A DNA stretch of 64,000 nt from Brachybacterium sp. YJGR34 (GTDB taxonomy: Bacteria; Actinomycetota; Actinomycetes; Actinomycetales; Dermabacteraceae): the NCBI RefSeq assembly GCF_003347015.1, contig NZ_PNFB01000003.1, positions 203,140 through 267,139 of the forward strand, written 5' to 3'. Below the pieces are notes generated by a model. That model did not search any database. It saw nothing but the letters and a program-made list of their open reading frames with translations, and was not told the origin of the DNA. This document shows, piece after piece, positions 1-9,745 of this stretch (position 1 is its first letter; each line of letters starts with the position of its first letter). The translations under genes and the position numbers were made by a program.

Positions 1-65
1 TCGCCGGCCGCTGCCGGGAGGCGGTGCGCCGCGTCGCCGGCGAGGTCGGCGCCGCGGTCGGGTAG
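1..65 (+). CDS. C-terminal fragment of an unidentified protein
   Basis: The frame open from base 3 runs without interruption to a TAG at 63-65 and reads as an Ala/Arg/Gly/Val-rich C-terminus ending EVGAAVG. The window begins inside it, so the family cannot be recognised. Composition suits a high-GC coding end, but 20 codons is too little to prove it is coding. Confidence 0.25.
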   Translation, partial: AGRCREAVRRVAGEVGAAVG

Positions 66-211
66 GCGCACGCCGCCGAGGAGCTGACCCGCCGCCTGCG
101 GGGAGGCAGCAGAGGGGCGCCTGACCAGGTGGTCGCTTCCGCCGGTCCCGGCCGTTCCTGGGAGTAGCGTGCGGCTCGACCGGCCCCGATCCAGGAGAGA
201 AGACGTCACCC

Positions 212-1111
212 ATGAGCGACGAGACGACGCAGGGCGCGACGGCGCACGACGAGTCAGCGCACGACGGATCGGCCGGGGACGAGCAGCGCGAGCGTGCCCA
301 GCTCGGCGACTCCGACGAGCCCGTCGAGGACAAGCTGGTCGAGGAGTTCCGCAGCACTGTCGAGGAGGGCGCGAACCGCCTGAACCGCACCCGGCGCGCC
401 CTGGTCGTCACAGGCCTGTTCGGCGGCATCGACGTGGGGCTCGGAGTGATGGCCATGCTCGCCGTCCTCGCGGCGACCGACTCGAAGCTGCTGGCCGGGC
501 TGGCGTTCGGCATCGGCCTGTACGCCCTGCGCCTGGCCCACTCCGAGCTGTTCACCGAGGACTTCCTGGTGCCCATCAACGCGATCGCGGCCGGTCACGG
601 CACGTGGTGGCAGCTGGTGCGGCTGTGGACGGTGACCCTGGTGACGAACCTGGTCGGGGGCTGGCTGTTCACGTGGTTCATCGTCGCGGCCTTCCCCCGG
701 TTCGACGCCGTGCTGATCGAGGCAGCCACCGGGTACATGGAGAAGGGGCTGACGCTCGAGACGGCGGCGCTGGCGCTGCTGGCGGGCTTCACCATCACCC
801 TCGCCACCCGGATGGCGCAGGGGTCCGGCGAGGGCATCACCACGCTGGCGAACTCCCTGATCAGCGGCTTCCTCGTGGTGGGGCTCGGCATGCTGCACGG
901 AGCACTGAACTCTGCGGTGATCTTCGGGGCGATGCACGCGGGGGCCGACATCACCTATGCCTCCTGGCTGGTGTGGTTCGCCTGGGTGATCCCCCTGAAC
1001 ATGGTGGGCGGGCTGCTGCTGCTCACGCTTCCGCGCCTGGTGCGGATGAGGGAGCTGCTGGCCGGGGAGCGTGCCGCGCAGCGCGAGAGGAGCGCTGCGC
1101 ACGCGGGGTAG
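212..1111 (+). CDS. Formate/nitrite transporter (FNT) family membrane protein
   Basis: A 299-residue FNT-family channel, which would move small monovalent anions such as formate or nitrite across the cytoplasmic membrane. An acidic soluble N-terminus of about 60 residues (rich in Asp, Glu, Ser) precedes six hydrophobic segments between about 65 and 280. The segment [12 protein letters not shown] near residue 110 is the typical FNT helix-2 break with its TxDF element, and NLVGGWLF and the [10 protein letters not shown] stretch also fit. The acidic tail and lack of a formate-pathway neighbour resemble the YfdC-like branch rather than FocA, so the substrate is unknown. The ATG has AGGAGA upstream, and a TAGCGT -10 hexamer lies at 165-170. 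It is followed directly by the hydrolase gene. Confidence 0.9.
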   Translation: MSDETTQGATAHDESAHDGSAGDEQRERAQLGDSDEPVEDKLVEEFRSTVEEGANRLNRTRRALVVTGLFGGIDVGLGVMAMLAVLAATDSKLLAGLAFGIGLYALRLAHSELFTEDFLVPINAIAAGHGTWWQLVRLWTVTLVTNLVGGWLFTWFIVAAFPRFDAVLIEAATGYMEKGLTLETAALALLAGFTITLATRMAQGSGEGITTLANSLISGFLVVGLGMLHGALNSAVIFGAMHAGADITYASWLVWFAWVIPLNMVGGLLLLTLPRLVRMRELLAGERAAQRERSAAHAG

Positions 1112-1120
1112 CGTCGGGTC

Positions 1121-2017
1121 ATGGACTTCGTGACGATGAGCGACGGCGCGCGCCTGGCGACCTGGACCGATCCCGGTCCGGACGGTGCTCCGGCGGTGAT
1201 CCTCGTCCACGGCGGTCCGGGGCTGTGGGACTACCTCGCCCCGCTCGCCGGCCTGCTCGCGGGGTACGCCACGGTCCATCGCTACGACCAGCGGCGCTGC
1301 GGCAGCTCGACCGGCCCGGCCGGGGCCGGTGCGGAAGAGGACGACGTCCCCGACGGGGGCGAGGCGGACGCCCCGCCCGCGGACCTCACCATGGAGCGTT
1401 CCGTGGCGGACCTCGAGGAGCTGCGGATCGTCTTCGGCCACGAGCACGTGGTGCTGGTAGGGCACTCCTTCGGGGCGACCCTCGCCCTGGCCTATGCCGG
1501 AACGCATCCTCAGCGGGTGATCGGGCTCGGCTATCTCGACGGAGTGGGGGTGGGCGACTGGCGCAGCGCCTACCGGCCCGAGCGCGCCCGCCGCCTGGCG
1601 CCCTGGGCGGAGCGCTTCGCTGCGCTCGACGGCCGCGAGCGCAGCCGGGAGGAGGAGATCGAGTGGCGGCGCATCCAGTGGGCCACCGACTACGCCGATC
1701 CGCGTGCCGGCTACGAGCTCGCGCTGCCGATGGCGCGCTCCGACCACGCGATCAACCGCGCCGCGAACCGTGCGCTGATGAGCTGGGACGACATGGACCA
1801 GATCACCTGGGCGACGGCGACGCGCTGCCCGGTGACCTTCATCCACGGCAGCGCCGATCCCCGCGCCGTCGGCCCCGTCATGGCCCTGTCCGCCCACACC
1901 CGGGCGCCCCGCAAACGCGTGGTCAGCGAGGCCGGGCACCTGCCCTGGGTCGAGGAGCCCGCGCAGGTCGAGGAGATCCTCGCCGAGCTCGTCGCCTCCG
2001 CCCGCAGCCGGGACTGA
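1121..2017 (+). CDS. Alpha/beta hydrolase, proline iminopeptidase-like
   Basis: A 298-residue alpha/beta hydrolase. HGGPG near residue 30 forms the oxyanion-hole motif usual in the S33 proline iminopeptidase group, GHSFGAT near residue 113 carries the nucleophilic serine, and a GHLPW histidine lies near the C-terminus after the HGSADPRA acid region. The prolyl aminopeptidase motif around YDQRRCGSS is also present, so the product may be an aminopeptidase or a related esterase; the substrate cannot be read from sequence. The start is chosen because TAGCGT at 1109-1114 lies exactly 6 nt before the ATG, indicating a leaderless transcript independent of the FNT gene 9 nt upstream. Confidence 0.88.
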   Translation: MDFVTMSDGARLATWTDPGPDGAPAVILVHGGPGLWDYLAPLAGLLAGYATVHRYDQRRCGSSTGPAGAGAEEDDVPDGGEADAPPADLTMERSVADLEELRIVFGHEHVVLVGHSFGATLALAYAGTHPQRVIGLGYLDGVGVGDWRSAYRPERARRLAPWAERFAALDGRERSREEEIEWRRIQWATDYADPRAGYELALPMARSDHAINRAANRALMSWDDMDQITWATATRCPVTFIHGSADPRAVGPVMALSAHTRAPRKRVVSEAGHLPWVEEPAQVEEILAELVASARSRD

Positions 2018-2076
2018 CGCCGGCGCGGCCGCCCGCGCGACCCCGCCCGTCCGGACCGCGCGGCACCGGCGGGTCC

Positions 2077-2100
2077 AGCTGTCCGGTATCCCGGACAGCT
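2077..2100. promoter_or_regulatory. Perfect 10+10 palindrome upstream of the hut genes
   Basis: AGCTGTCCGG, a TATC spacer, then its exact reverse complement CCGGACAGCT. It begins 59 bases after the hydrolase stop and ends 81 bases before the hutU ATG. The inner part, TCCGG-N4-CCGGA, resembles the TCTGG-N5-CCAGA operator reported for the IclR-type HutR of Corynebacterium resistens, so a hut operator is the favoured reading. A terminator of the hydrolase gene is possible, but only a short TTT follows. Confidence 0.6.
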
Positions 2101-2181
2101 TTCGGTTCCGGGCCGTCCCGGCACCGCCTGCGGCGTGGTGTCCTGACATCACGCCCGCACCCCCCCGATCAGGAGCCGACC

Positions 2182-3864
2182 ATGACTCTCCCCGGAGCCC
2201 GTCCCGTCCGCGCCCCGCGCGGCACCGCCCTGACCGCGAGGTCGTGGCAGACCGAGGCGCCGCTGCGCATGCTCATGAACAACCTCGACCCCGAGGTCGC
2301 CGAGCGTCCCGATGACCTCGTCGTCTACGGCGGCACCGGCCGCGCCGCCCGCTCCTGGGAGGCCTACGACGCGATCGTGGACACCCTGAAGGACCTCGAG
2401 GACGACGAGACGCTGCTGGTCCAGTCCGGCAAGCCCGTCGGGGTGCTGCGCACCGACGAGTGGGCTCCGCGCGTGCTGCTGGCGAACTCGAACCTCGTCG
2501 GCGACTGGGCCACCTGGCCCGAGTTCCGCCGGCTTGAGGTGGAGGGCCTGATGATGTACGGCCAGATGACCGCCGGGTCCTGGATCTACATCGCCACCCA
2601 GGGCATCCTGCAGGGCACCTTCGAGACCTTCGCGGCCGTCGCGGCGAAGCGCTTCGGCGGCTCCCTGGCCGGCACCATCACCCTGACCGGCGGCTGCGGC
2701 GGCATGGGCGGCGCCCAGCCTCTGGCCGTCACCCTCAACGACGGCGTGTGCCTGATCGTGGACGTCGACCGCAGCCGCCTCGAGCGACGCGTCGCCAAGC
2801 GGTACTGCCACGAGATCGCCGACGACCTCGACGACGCGATCGCCCGCGCGAACGCCGCGAAGGCCGCGCGGCAGGGTCGCTCGATCGGCATCGTCGGCAA
2901 CGCCGCTGAGATCTTCCCGGCGCTGCTGGCCCGCCATCGCGCCGGCGAGGTCACCATCGACGTCGTCACCGACCAGACCAGCGCCCACGACCCGCTGAGC
3001 TACCTCCCGGTGGAGCACACCATGGAGGACTGGCAGCGCGAGGCGGAGGCCGATGCCGAGGGCTTCACCAAGAAGTCCCGCGAATCCATGGCCGCGCAGG
3101 TCCGCGCGATGGTCGAGTTCCAGGACGCCGGCGCCGAGGTGTTCGACTACGGCAATTCGATCCGCGACGAGGCGCGCCACGCCGGCTATGACCGCGCCTT
3201 CGCCTTCCCCGGTTTCGTCCCCGCCTACATCCGCCCCTTGTTCTGCGAGGGCCTGGGGCCCTTCCGCTGGGTGGCGCTCTCCGGCGACCCCGAGGACATC
3301 GCGGTCACCGACGCGGCGCTGAAGGAGCTGTTCCCCGAGAACGAGCACCTGCACCGCTGGCTCGACGCGGCCGCGGAGTTCGTGGAGTTCGAGGGTCTGC
3401 CGGCGCGGATCTGCTGGCTCGGCTACGGCGAGCGGCAGAAGGCCGGCATGCTCTTCAACGATCTGGTGCGGGAGGGGACGGTGAAGGCCCCGATCGTCAT
3501 CGGCCGCGACCACCTCGACTCCGGCTCCGTCGCCTCCCCCTACCGGGAGACGGAGTCCATGCTCGACGGCTCCGACGCGATCGCGGACTGGCCCCTGCTG
3601 AACGCCCTGACCGCCGCGAGCTCGGGCGCGACCTGGGTCTCGATCCACCACGGCGGCGGGGTGGGCATCGGCCGCTCGATCCACGCCGGCCAGGTGGGCG
3701 TGGCCGACGGGACCGAGCTCGCCCGCCGCAAGCTCGAGCGGCTGCTGACCAACGACCCCGCGATGGGCGTGCTCCGCCACGTCGACGCCGGCTACTCGCG
3801 GGCCGACCAGGTCGCCCACGAGCGCGGCGTCCGCGTCCCGATGGCTCCCGTCCACCGCGACTGA
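2182..3864 (+). CDS. hutU: Urocanate hydratase
   Basis: Second step of histidine degradation: converts urocanate to imidazolonepropionate with tightly bound NAD+ acting as electrophile. At 560 residues it has the usual family length. Visible landmarks are [10 protein letters not shown] near 80, the glycine-rich [12 protein letters not shown] stretch near 169-180 for NAD binding, [10 protein letters not shown] near 354, and Cys411 in ARICWLGYG, the position of the catalytic-region cysteine of the Pseudomonas enzyme. AGGAG sits 6 nt before the chosen ATG, and upstream in-frame sequence lacks family similarity. It is the first gene of hutU-hutI-hutH. Confidence 0.97.
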   Translation: MTLPGARPVRAPRGTALTARSWQTEAPLRMLMNNLDPEVAERPDDLVVYGGTGRAARSWEAYDAIVDTLKDLEDDETLLVQSGKPVGVLRTDEWAPRVLLANSNLVGDWATWPEFRRLEVEGLMMYGQMTAGSWIYIATQGILQGTFETFAAVAAKRFGGSLAGTITLTGGCGGMGGAQPLAVTLNDGVCLIVDVDRSRLERRVAKRYCHEIADDLDDAIARANAAKAARQGRSIGIVGNAAEIFPALLARHRAGEVTIDVVTDQTSAHDPLSYLPVEHTMEDWQREAEADAEGFTKKSRESMAAQVRAMVEFQDAGAEVFDYGNSIRDEARHAGYDRAFAFPGFVPAYIRPLFCEGLGPFRWVALSGDPEDIAVTDAALKELFPENEHLHRWLDAAAEFVEFEGLPARICWLGYGERQKAGMLFNDLVREGTVKAPIVIGRDHLDSGSVASPYRETESMLDGSDAIADWPLLNALTAASSGATWVSIHHGGGVGIGRSIHAGQVGVADGTELARRKLERLLTNDPAMGVLRHVDAGYSRADQVAHERGVRVPMAPVHRD

Positions 3865-3903
3865 GCCGCGCGCCCGCCGCCCCGACCGACCAGGAGGATC
3901 CCG

Positions 3904-5109
3904 ATGACCAGCACGCTGCTGACCGGCCTCTCCGAGCTGTGGACCCTCGATCCCGCGCTCGATGATCCTGGCCGTCCCGGCGATATCGCCGAGGGCCAGG
4001 TGCTCCGCGACGCCGCGCTGGTCATCGAGGACGGCGTGATCGCCTGGACCGGTCCGGCGGCGGCGGCGCCCAGCGCGGACCGCGCCGAGGACCTGGGCGG
4101 CCGGGCCGTGCTGCCCGGCTGGGTGGACTCCCACTCCCACCTGATCTTCGACGGCGACCGCGCCGCCGAGTTCGAGGCCCGGATGGCCGGGCAGCCCTAC
4201 GCCGCCGGGGGCATCGGCGTGACCACCGAGGCCACCCGCGCCGCGAGCGAGGAGCGGCTGCGGGACCTGACCCGCGCCCGGATCGCCGAGGCGCGGCGCG
4301 GGGGCACCACCTGCCTGGAGACCAAGACCGGGTACGGGCTGAGCGTCGAGGAGGAGCTGCGCGGCGCCCGCCTGGCCTCGGCGCTCGTCGCGGAGGGGGA
4401 GCTCGACGAGGCGACCTTCCTCGGTGCGCACCTGGTGCCGCACGAGTACACCGGCCGCGCCGAGGAGTACGTCGACCTGGTCACCGGGCCGATGCTCGCC
4501 GCCGTCGCCCCGCACGTGCGCTGGATCGACGTGTTCTGCGAGGAGGGGGCCTTCGACCCGGAGCAGTCCGAGCGGGTGCTGTGCGCTGGCGCGGAGGCGG
4601 GGCTGGGGCTCCGTGTCCACGGCCACCAGCTGGGCCGCAGCGGCGGGGTCGCGCTCGCCGTGGAGCTCGGCGCGGCGAGCGTGGACCACCTCAACCACCT
4701 CGACGCCGCGGACCTCGAGCAGCTCGCCGCCTCCGACACCGTCGCCACCGTGCTGCCGGCCTGCGATCTCTCCACCCGCGCCCCGCTCGCCCCCGCGCGG
4801 GAGCTGCTGGACGCGGGCGCGCGCCTCGCGATCGCCTCGAACGCCAACCCGGGCACCAGCTGGACGAGCTCGGTGAGCTTCTGCGTCACCACCGCCGTGC
4901 TGCAGATGCACCTGTCGCTCGGCGAGGCGGTCCGCGCCGCCACCCGCGGCGGGGCGCTCGCGCTGCGCCGCGAGGACGTGGGCCACCTCGCCGTCGGCGC
5001 CCGGGCGGACCTCCACGTGCTCGACGCCCCCGCCGCCATCCACCTCGCCTACCGTCCCGGCATGCCGCTCACCCACCAGGTGTGGCGCGCCGGCATCCGG
5101 CAGCGCTGA
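3904..5109 (+). CDS. hutI: Imidazolonepropionase
   Basis: Third step of histidine degradation: hydrolyses imidazolone-5-propionate to N-formimino-L-glutamate. It is a 401-residue amidohydrolase-fold protein. The metal-binding HxH is His77 and His79 in DSHSHLIFDGDR, ETKTGYGLS supplies the substrate loop, GHQLGRSGG and DHLNHLD provide further metal-site histidines, and ASNANPGTS is the C-terminal family motif. AGGAGG precedes the ATG by 7 nt. It lies 39 bases after hutU and 61 bases before hutH on the same strand, consistent with one operon. Confidence 0.97.
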   Translation: MTSTLLTGLSELWTLDPALDDPGRPGDIAEGQVLRDAALVIEDGVIAWTGPAAAAPSADRAEDLGGRAVLPGWVDSHSHLIFDGDRAAEFEARMAGQPYAAGGIGVTTEATRAASEERLRDLTRARIAEARRGGTTCLETKTGYGLSVEEELRGARLASALVAEGELDEATFLGAHLVPHEYTGRAEEYVDLVTGPMLAAVAPHVRWIDVFCEEGAFDPEQSERVLCAGAEAGLGLRVHGHQLGRSGGVALAVELGAASVDHLNHLDAADLEQLAASDTVATVLPACDLSTRAPLAPARELLDAGARLAIASNANPGTSWTSSVSFCVTTAVLQMHLSLGEAVRAATRGGALALRREDVGHLAVGARADLHVLDAPAAIHLAYRPGMPLTHQVWRAGIRQR

Positions 5110-5170
5110 GCGCGAGCCCGCCGCGGCGGAGTCCGCCCAGCCCCACCACCCGCTTCCCGGAAGGAACCCC

Positions 5171-6712
5171 ATGACCAGCACCGTCACCCTCTCCACCACC
5201 GGCCTCGCCGCCGCCGACGTGCTCGCCGTCGCACGTCACGGCGCGAGCGTGCAGCTCGATCCCGCGGCCCGCGAGACGGTGGCCGCGGTGCGCCGGCACA
5301 TCGAGGAGCTCGCCCTCGGCGAGACGCCCGTCTACGGCGTCTCCACCGGATTCGGCGCCCTCGCGGACACCTCGATCCCGCCGAGCATGCGCCATGCCCT
5401 GCAGCGCTCCCTGATCCGCTCGCACGCCGCGGGCGCCGGTCCCGAGGTGGAGACCGAGGTGGTGCGCGCCCTGATGCTGCTGCGCGCCCGCACCCTCGCC
5501 TCGGGGCGCACCGGGGTGCGCCCGGTGGTGGTCGAGACGATGCTCGCCCTGCTCAACGCCCACATCACCCCGATCGTCCACGAGTACGGCTCGCTGGGAT
5601 GCTCGGGCGATCTCGCGCCGCTGTCCCACTGCGCGATCGTGCTCATGGGCGAGGGGCGCGCCCGCGACCGCGCCGGCGTGGAGCGGCCGGTGCCCGAGCT
5701 GCTCGCCGAGGCGGGCATCGAGCCGGTGCTGCTCGAGGAGAAGGAGGGCCTGGCCCTCATCAACGGCACCGACGGCATGCTGGGCATGCTGCTGATGGCC
5801 ATCGCGGACCTCGAGGACCTGCTGCGGGTCGCGGACCTCACCACGGCGCTCTCGGTGCAGGCGCTGCGCGGCCGCGACACCGTCTTCCACCCGGAGCTGC
5901 ACGGGCCGCTGCGCCCGCATCCGGGCCAGGCGGCCTCGGCCGCGAACATCCTCGCGCTGCTCGAGGGGTCGGGGATCATCGCCGACGTCGCCGCGGAGGG
6001 CTCCCGCGTGCAGGACGCCTACTCGCTGCGCTGCGCCCCGCAGGTCGCCGGCGGCGCGCGCGACACCGTCGAGCACGCCCGCACGGTCGCCGAGCGCGAG
6101 CTGGCCAGCGCGATCGACAACCCCGTGGTGCTCGAGGACGGGACCGTCACCTCCAACGGCAACTTCCACGGCGCCCCGGTCGCCTATGTGCTCGACTTCC
6201 TCGCGGTCGTCGGCGCGGACCTCGCCTCGATCGCGGAGCGCCGCACCGACCGGATGCTCGACAAGGCCCGCTCCCACGGCCTGCCGCCCTTCCTCGCCGA
6301 CGACCCGGGCGTGGACTCCGGCTTCATGATCGCCCAGTACACGCAGGCCGCCCTGGTCTCGGAGATGAAGCGGCTCGCCGTGCCGGCGAGCGTGGACTCG
6401 ATCCCCTCCTCCGCCATGCAGGAGGACCACGTCTCGATGGGCTGGCACGCCGCCCGGAAGCTCCGCACCGGCGTGGAGAACCTCCGGCGGGTGCTCGCGA
6501 TCGAGCTGCTGACCGCCGCCCGCGCGATCGACCTGCGCGCCCCGCTGACCCCGTCGGCCGCGAGCGCCGCCGCCCTCGCGGTGCTGCGGGAGACCGTGGA
6601 CGGGCCGGGACCGGACCGCTTCCTCGCCCCGGACATCGCCGCCGCGGAGGCGCTCCTGCGGGACGGCACGGTGCTCGCCGCCGTCGAGGAGGTCGCCGGG
6701 CGCCTGCGATGA
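5171..6712 (+). CDS. hutH: Histidine ammonia-lyase
   Basis: First step of histidine degradation: removes ammonia from L-histidine to give trans-urocanate. It is 513 residues long, normal for the family. The motif that cyclises into the MIO electrophile is Cys144-Ser145-Gly146 within GSLGCSGDLAPLSH; many bacterial and animal enzymes have Ala-Ser-Gly, and the Cys form is, as I recall, common in actinobacteria. STGFGALAD near 58 and FHGAPV carry other active-site residues. GGAAGG lies upstream of the ATG. It closes the cluster; no formiminoglutamate-processing gene (hutG or hutF) follows, as the next gene is convergent and 16 bases away. Confidence 0.97.
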   Translation: MTSTVTLSTTGLAAADVLAVARHGASVQLDPAARETVAAVRRHIEELALGETPVYGVSTGFGALADTSIPPSMRHALQRSLIRSHAAGAGPEVETEVVRALMLLRARTLASGRTGVRPVVVETMLALLNAHITPIVHEYGSLGCSGDLAPLSHCAIVLMGEGRARDRAGVERPVPELLAEAGIEPVLLEEKEGLALINGTDGMLGMLLMAIADLEDLLRVADLTTALSVQALRGRDTVFHPELHGPLRPHPGQAASAANILALLEGSGIIADVAAEGSRVQDAYSLRCAPQVAGGARDTVEHARTVAERELASAIDNPVVLEDGTVTSNGNFHGAPVAYVLDFLAVVGADLASIAERRTDRMLDKARSHGLPPFLADDPGVDSGFMIAQYTQAALVSEMKRLAVPASVDSIPSSAMQEDHVSMGWHAARKLRTGVENLRRVLAIELLTAARAIDLRAPLTPSAASAAALAVLRETVDGPGPDRFLAPDIAAAEALLRDGTVLAAVEEVAGRLR

Positions 6713-6728
6713 CGCGGCGGCGGCGCGC

Positions 6729-7643
6729 TCAGCGCGCGTACGGGCCGCGCTCGCCGACCTCCGCCCAGCGTCGGCGAGGGATCGCCAGCGCGATCACCAC
6801 GGCGGCGAGGGCGTGCACGGCCCCGCTGGCGAGCCAGAACGCCGGCCCCGTCACGCCGAGGCCGAGGATCACCAGCACCACGGTCGCGAGGTGGAAGCCG
6901 CCGTGGATGCCGACGGCGGCCCAGACCGAGCGGAGCGCGATCGCGAGGACCCCGGCGGAGAGCGCGAAGCCGAACGGCGTGGCCAGGTACAGCACGTGCT
7001 CGAGGGCGCTGCTCTGCCCGCCGTTCGAGGCCAGGTGCGGGACCGTGAAGACCACCGCGCTGACCAGGACGGCCGTGACCGGGCGGCGGGAGAGGCTCTG
7101 CATCAGGTAGCCGCGGAAGAGCACCTCCTCGCCGATGCCCTGCAGCACGAAGGCGCGCAGCACCACGGTGCCGAGCAGGACCAGCAGCGCGGCGAGGCCC
7201 TCCCCCTCGCCACCGGTCCCGGCCGCGGGCCCGGGCGTCGCGGTGTCCCCGGCGGCGAGGAACGAGCTCACCAGCCCGGCCACGACGCCCAGCACGATCG
7301 CCAGGCCGATCCCGGCCCCGAGGGCGGCCGCCGCGCGGACGTCCACGGCGAGGCCGAGGGCCGAGAACGGCCGACGGTCCACGACACGGACCAGCGCCCA
7401 GGAGACCAGCAGGTAGGCCGCGAGCGGGACCGCGCAGACCAGGGCATAGGCGGCCAGGCCCACGGCATCGGGCCGCTCCATGGCGGCGCCCACGCCCGGG
7501 ACCAGGGACGGGAGGACCGCGGTGCTCGCCACGGGCAGCAGCAGGGCCATGGCGAGCAGGGCCCGCGCCCAGCCGGGCAGGCGGGCGGAGGGCCCCGGGC
7601 CGGGGGCGGTGCGAACGTCGGCGGAGGTGCGCGGGGTGTCCAT
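6729..7643 (-). CDS. CPBP-family intramembrane protease (CAAX-like)
   Basis: A roughly 304-residue multi-pass membrane protein of the CPBP/Rce1 group. GIGEEVLFRGYL holds the paired glutamates and arginine of motif 1, TVPHL holds the motif 2 histidine, and GIHGGFH near the C-terminus holds another conserved histidine. In bacteria these are putative intramembrane metalloproteases whose substrates are mostly unknown. The start MDTPRT is chosen because TAGGGT lies 7 nt upstream of it, giving a leaderless transcript; upstream in-frame codons are probably not translated. It is divergent from the histidine kinase gene and may share control with it. Confidence 0.88.
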   Translation of the reverse strand: MDTPRTSADVRTAPGPGPSARLPGWARALLAMALLLPVASTAVLPSLVPGVGAAMERPDAVGLAAYALVCAVPLAAYLLVSWALVRVVDRRPFSALGLAVDVRAAAALGAGIGLAIVLGVVAGLVSSFLAAGDTATPGPAAGTGGEGEGLAALLVLLGTVVLRAFVLQGIGEEVLFRGYLMQSLSRRPVTAVLVSAVVFTVPHLASNGGQSSALEHVLYLATPFGFALSAGVLAIALRSVWAAVGIHGGFHLATVVLVILGLGVTGPAFWLASGAVHALAAVVIALAIPRRRWAEVGERGPYAR

Positions 7644-7698
7644 GTCCTCGACCCTAGGGAGGCGCGGGGAGCGCTCGCATCGCCCGACGGTCACCTGA

Positions 7699-7716
7699 GG
7701 TCATGACCGTGGTCAT
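7699..7716. promoter_or_regulatory. Overlapping palindromes in the divergent kinase/protease promoter
   Basis: ATGACC-GT-GGTCAT (7703-7716) is a perfect 6+2+6 palindrome and overlaps the perfect decamer GGTCATGACC (7699-7708). A third GGTCA begins at 7689. The centre of the 6+2+6 element is about 42-43 bases upstream of the kinase start and 66-67 upstream of the protease start, positions where a LuxR-type response regulator commonly activates. Binding by the neighbouring regulator is an inference. Confidence 0.5.
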
Positions 7717-7752
7717 GGGTCGATGCCGGGGGCGCCCTCCTAGGGTGGGGAC

Positions 7753-8952
7753 ATGCTCACCGACCCGCGCCGCACCATCGCGGTGCTGCAGGTGCTGTCC
7801 CTGCTGAGCCTCGGGAGCGCGGCGCTGGTGACACTGAGCGGGGTCCCGGCGGGCACCGGCGGCGCAGTGGCCGCGGCCTTGACCTTCGTGCTGGCGGCGC
7901 TGTGCATCGCGGTGCTCTGGGCGATCCGTGCCCGGCTCGGGACCGCGCGCGGCCGGGCGGCGTGCTCGGTGGCCGTGGTGGTGCTGTCCACCCCGGCGGC
8001 GATGCTGGGCACGGTGGGATTCGCGATCCCCGAGCTGATCCTGGCGGTGGCGCTCGCCGTCATCGACCTCTCCGTGCTCGCCGGCGCCCTCAGCATCGCC
8101 TGGATCTCCCTGCTGGGCGTGGTCCTGCATCTGGTGCGTGCCGCCGACCCTCTCTCCGGTCTCGCCGTCGGTCTGGTCAACGCGGTCCCGCTCGCGGTGC
8201 TGCTGTGCTTCGGGCTCGCGCTCGGGGCGGCGCTGCGCGGCTACGAGTCCCGCCGGGCCCGGGACCAGGAGGTCATCGAACGGCTCCGGCGCGCCGCCGC
8301 GACGGAGAAGGAGCTGGTGCTGGCCGATGAGCGCGCCCGCTCCGCCCGGGACCTCCACGACGGGCTGGGGCACCGCCTCACCGTGGTCGTGATGAGCCTC
8401 GACTTCGCCGAGCGGATGCGGGAACGGGATGCACGACGGTCCTGGGAGGAGATCGCCGCCGCGCGGGACGTCGCCCAGGACGCCCTGGCGCACATGCGCA
8501 CGTGGGTGCGGGCGCTGAGCCCCGTCCGCGTCCCCGAGGCGCGCGGACTCGCGGCTCTCGAGGCGATCGCCGAGTCCTTCCGCGGCACGGGGCTGAGCGT
8601 GCGCCTCGAGGCAGAGCGCGGCGCCGACGCCGCGCTGCGCGGGGCCCGGGAGCCGGTGAGCCTGCTCGTCTACCGCGCCGTGCAGGAGGGCCTCGCCAAC
8701 GCCCTGCGCCATGCCCGCGCCCGCGAGGTGCTGCTCGCGGTCACCGCCGCGGACGGCAGTATCGGGGTGCGGCTGTGCAACGACCTCGACGACCGTGCCC
8801 GGCGCGAGGTCCCCGAGGGGCCGGCCGCAGAGGGCTTCGGCCTGCGCGCCCTCGCCGAGCGAGCCGCGACGCACGGCGGTCACGTCCGCGCCGCCCGCGA
8901 GGGCGAGCGCTTCGTGCTCACCCTGCACCTCCCGGACGGGGCCGAGCGGTGA
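7753..8952 (+). CDS. Sensor histidine kinase, NarL/DesK type
   Basis: A 399-residue two-component sensor kinase. Five or so hydrophobic segments fill residues 10-165, followed by a short coiled linker. The HisKA_3 dimerisation domain has its phospho-accepting histidine at about 202 in DLHDGLGH. The HATPase domain follows with the N-box [10 protein letters not shown] near 313 and a GFGLRAL G-box near 360. There is no large extracellular sensor domain, so the signal is probably sensed in the membrane. TAGGGT lies 6 nt before the ATG, so the mRNA is probably leaderless. The stop overlaps the response regulator start by GTGA. Confidence 0.95.
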   Translation: MLTDPRRTIAVLQVLSLLSLGSAALVTLSGVPAGTGGAVAAALTFVLAALCIAVLWAIRARLGTARGRAACSVAVVVLSTPAAMLGTVGFAIPELILAVALAVIDLSVLAGALSIAWISLLGVVLHLVRAADPLSGLAVGLVNAVPLAVLLCFGLALGAALRGYESRRARDQEVIERLRRAAATEKELVLADERARSARDLHDGLGHRLTVVVMSLDFAERMRERDARRSWEEIAAARDVAQDALAHMRTWVRALSPVRVPEARGLAALEAIAESFRGTGLSVRLEAERGADAALRGAREPVSLLVYRAVQEGLANALRHARAREVLLAVTAADGSIGVRLCNDLDDRARREVPEGPAAEGFGLRALAERAATHGGHVRAAREGERFVLTLHLPDGAER

Positions 8953-9590
8953 CCGCGCGAGCCCTGCGGGTGGTGGTCGTCGACGACCAGCAGCTGCTGC
9001 GCCGCGGGCTGACGATGCTGCTGTCGACCGTGGAGGATCTCGAGGTGGTCGCCGAGGCGGCCGACGGGCACGAGGCGCTCGCCGTCCTCGCGCGTCACCG
9101 GCCGGACGTTCTGCTCACCGATGCGCGGATGCCGGGCATGGACGGCCTCGACCTGCTGGCCCGCTGCGCCGAGGAGCATCCGGAACTGCCCGTCCTGCTG
9201 CTGACCACCTTCGATGACGACGCCCTGGTGCAGGGGGCGCTCGCCGCCGGCGCCGCCGGCTTCCTGCTCAAGGACACCTCGACCGACGCGCTCGCCGCGG
9301 CGATCCGAGCGGCCGCCCGCGGAGGCCTGGTCATCGATCCCCGCGTCGCGCGGGCCGCCCTCGCCCCGCCTCCCTCCGCGGACGAGGAGCCGCTGGCGGT
9401 CCTCACCCGCAGCGAGCGGCTGGTCGCGGAGCTGGTCGCCGAGGGGCGGACCAATGCGGAGATCGCCGCCCGCCTGGTCCTCGCCGAGGGCACGGTGAAG
9501 AACCACGTCTCCGCCCTGCTGCGCAAGCTCGAGGAGAGGGACCGCACCGCGCTGGCGCTGCGCCTCCACCGCGCACTGCACGAGAGCTGA
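8949..9590 (+). CDS. LuxR/NarL-family response regulator
   Basis: A 213-residue DNA-binding response regulator, partner of the kinase whose stop codon it overlaps. The receiver has the acidic pair Asp12-Asp13, the phosphorylation site Asp58 in LLTDARMPG, a Thr in LLTTFD and Lys in LLKDTS. The C-terminal helix-turn-helix is [15 protein letters not shown] followed by TNAEIAARL and [10 protein letters not shown]. The GTG start is fixed by the 4-base overlap and by the receiver starting within eight residues. It may bind the palindromes at 7699-7716. Confidence 0.95.
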   Translation: MTARALRVVVVDDQQLLRRGLTMLLSTVEDLEVVAEAADGHEALAVLARHRPDVLLTDARMPGMDGLDLLARCAEEHPELPVLLLTTFDDDALVQGALAAGAAGFLLKDTSTDALAAAIRAAARGGLVIDPRVARAALAPPPSADEEPLAVLTRSERLVAELVAEGRTNAEIAARLVLAEGTVKNHVSALLRKLEERDRTALALRLHRALHES

Positions 9591-9745
9591 GCACGCGCCG
9601 CGACGGCGCGGGGAGGATCGCGCTCCGCCCGGTCCCCGGGGAGCGGATCCGCGAGTACCCTTGGTCCGTTCTGCCCCGGGGCGGTCCGCGCGGAGCGGTC
9701 CGATCCGGCGCTCCGCAGGATCTCACCGACACCGAAAGAACTTCT

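Noticed and set aside
254..2152. Long open frame on the minus strand opposite the FNT and hydrolase genes
   Set aside because: Compositional shadow of high-GC genes: low-complexity Arg/Gly/His/Ala-rich product with no recognisable domain, while the plus-strand genes have clear motifs. The same applies to the minus-strand frames at 2149-5199, 29393-31918 and 37868-40840.
9662..9745. yybP-ykoY manganese riboswitch in the terC leader
   Set aside because: The leader is GC-rich and could fold, but I could not find the conserved riboswitch core sequences; nothing supports it beyond the TerC family association.
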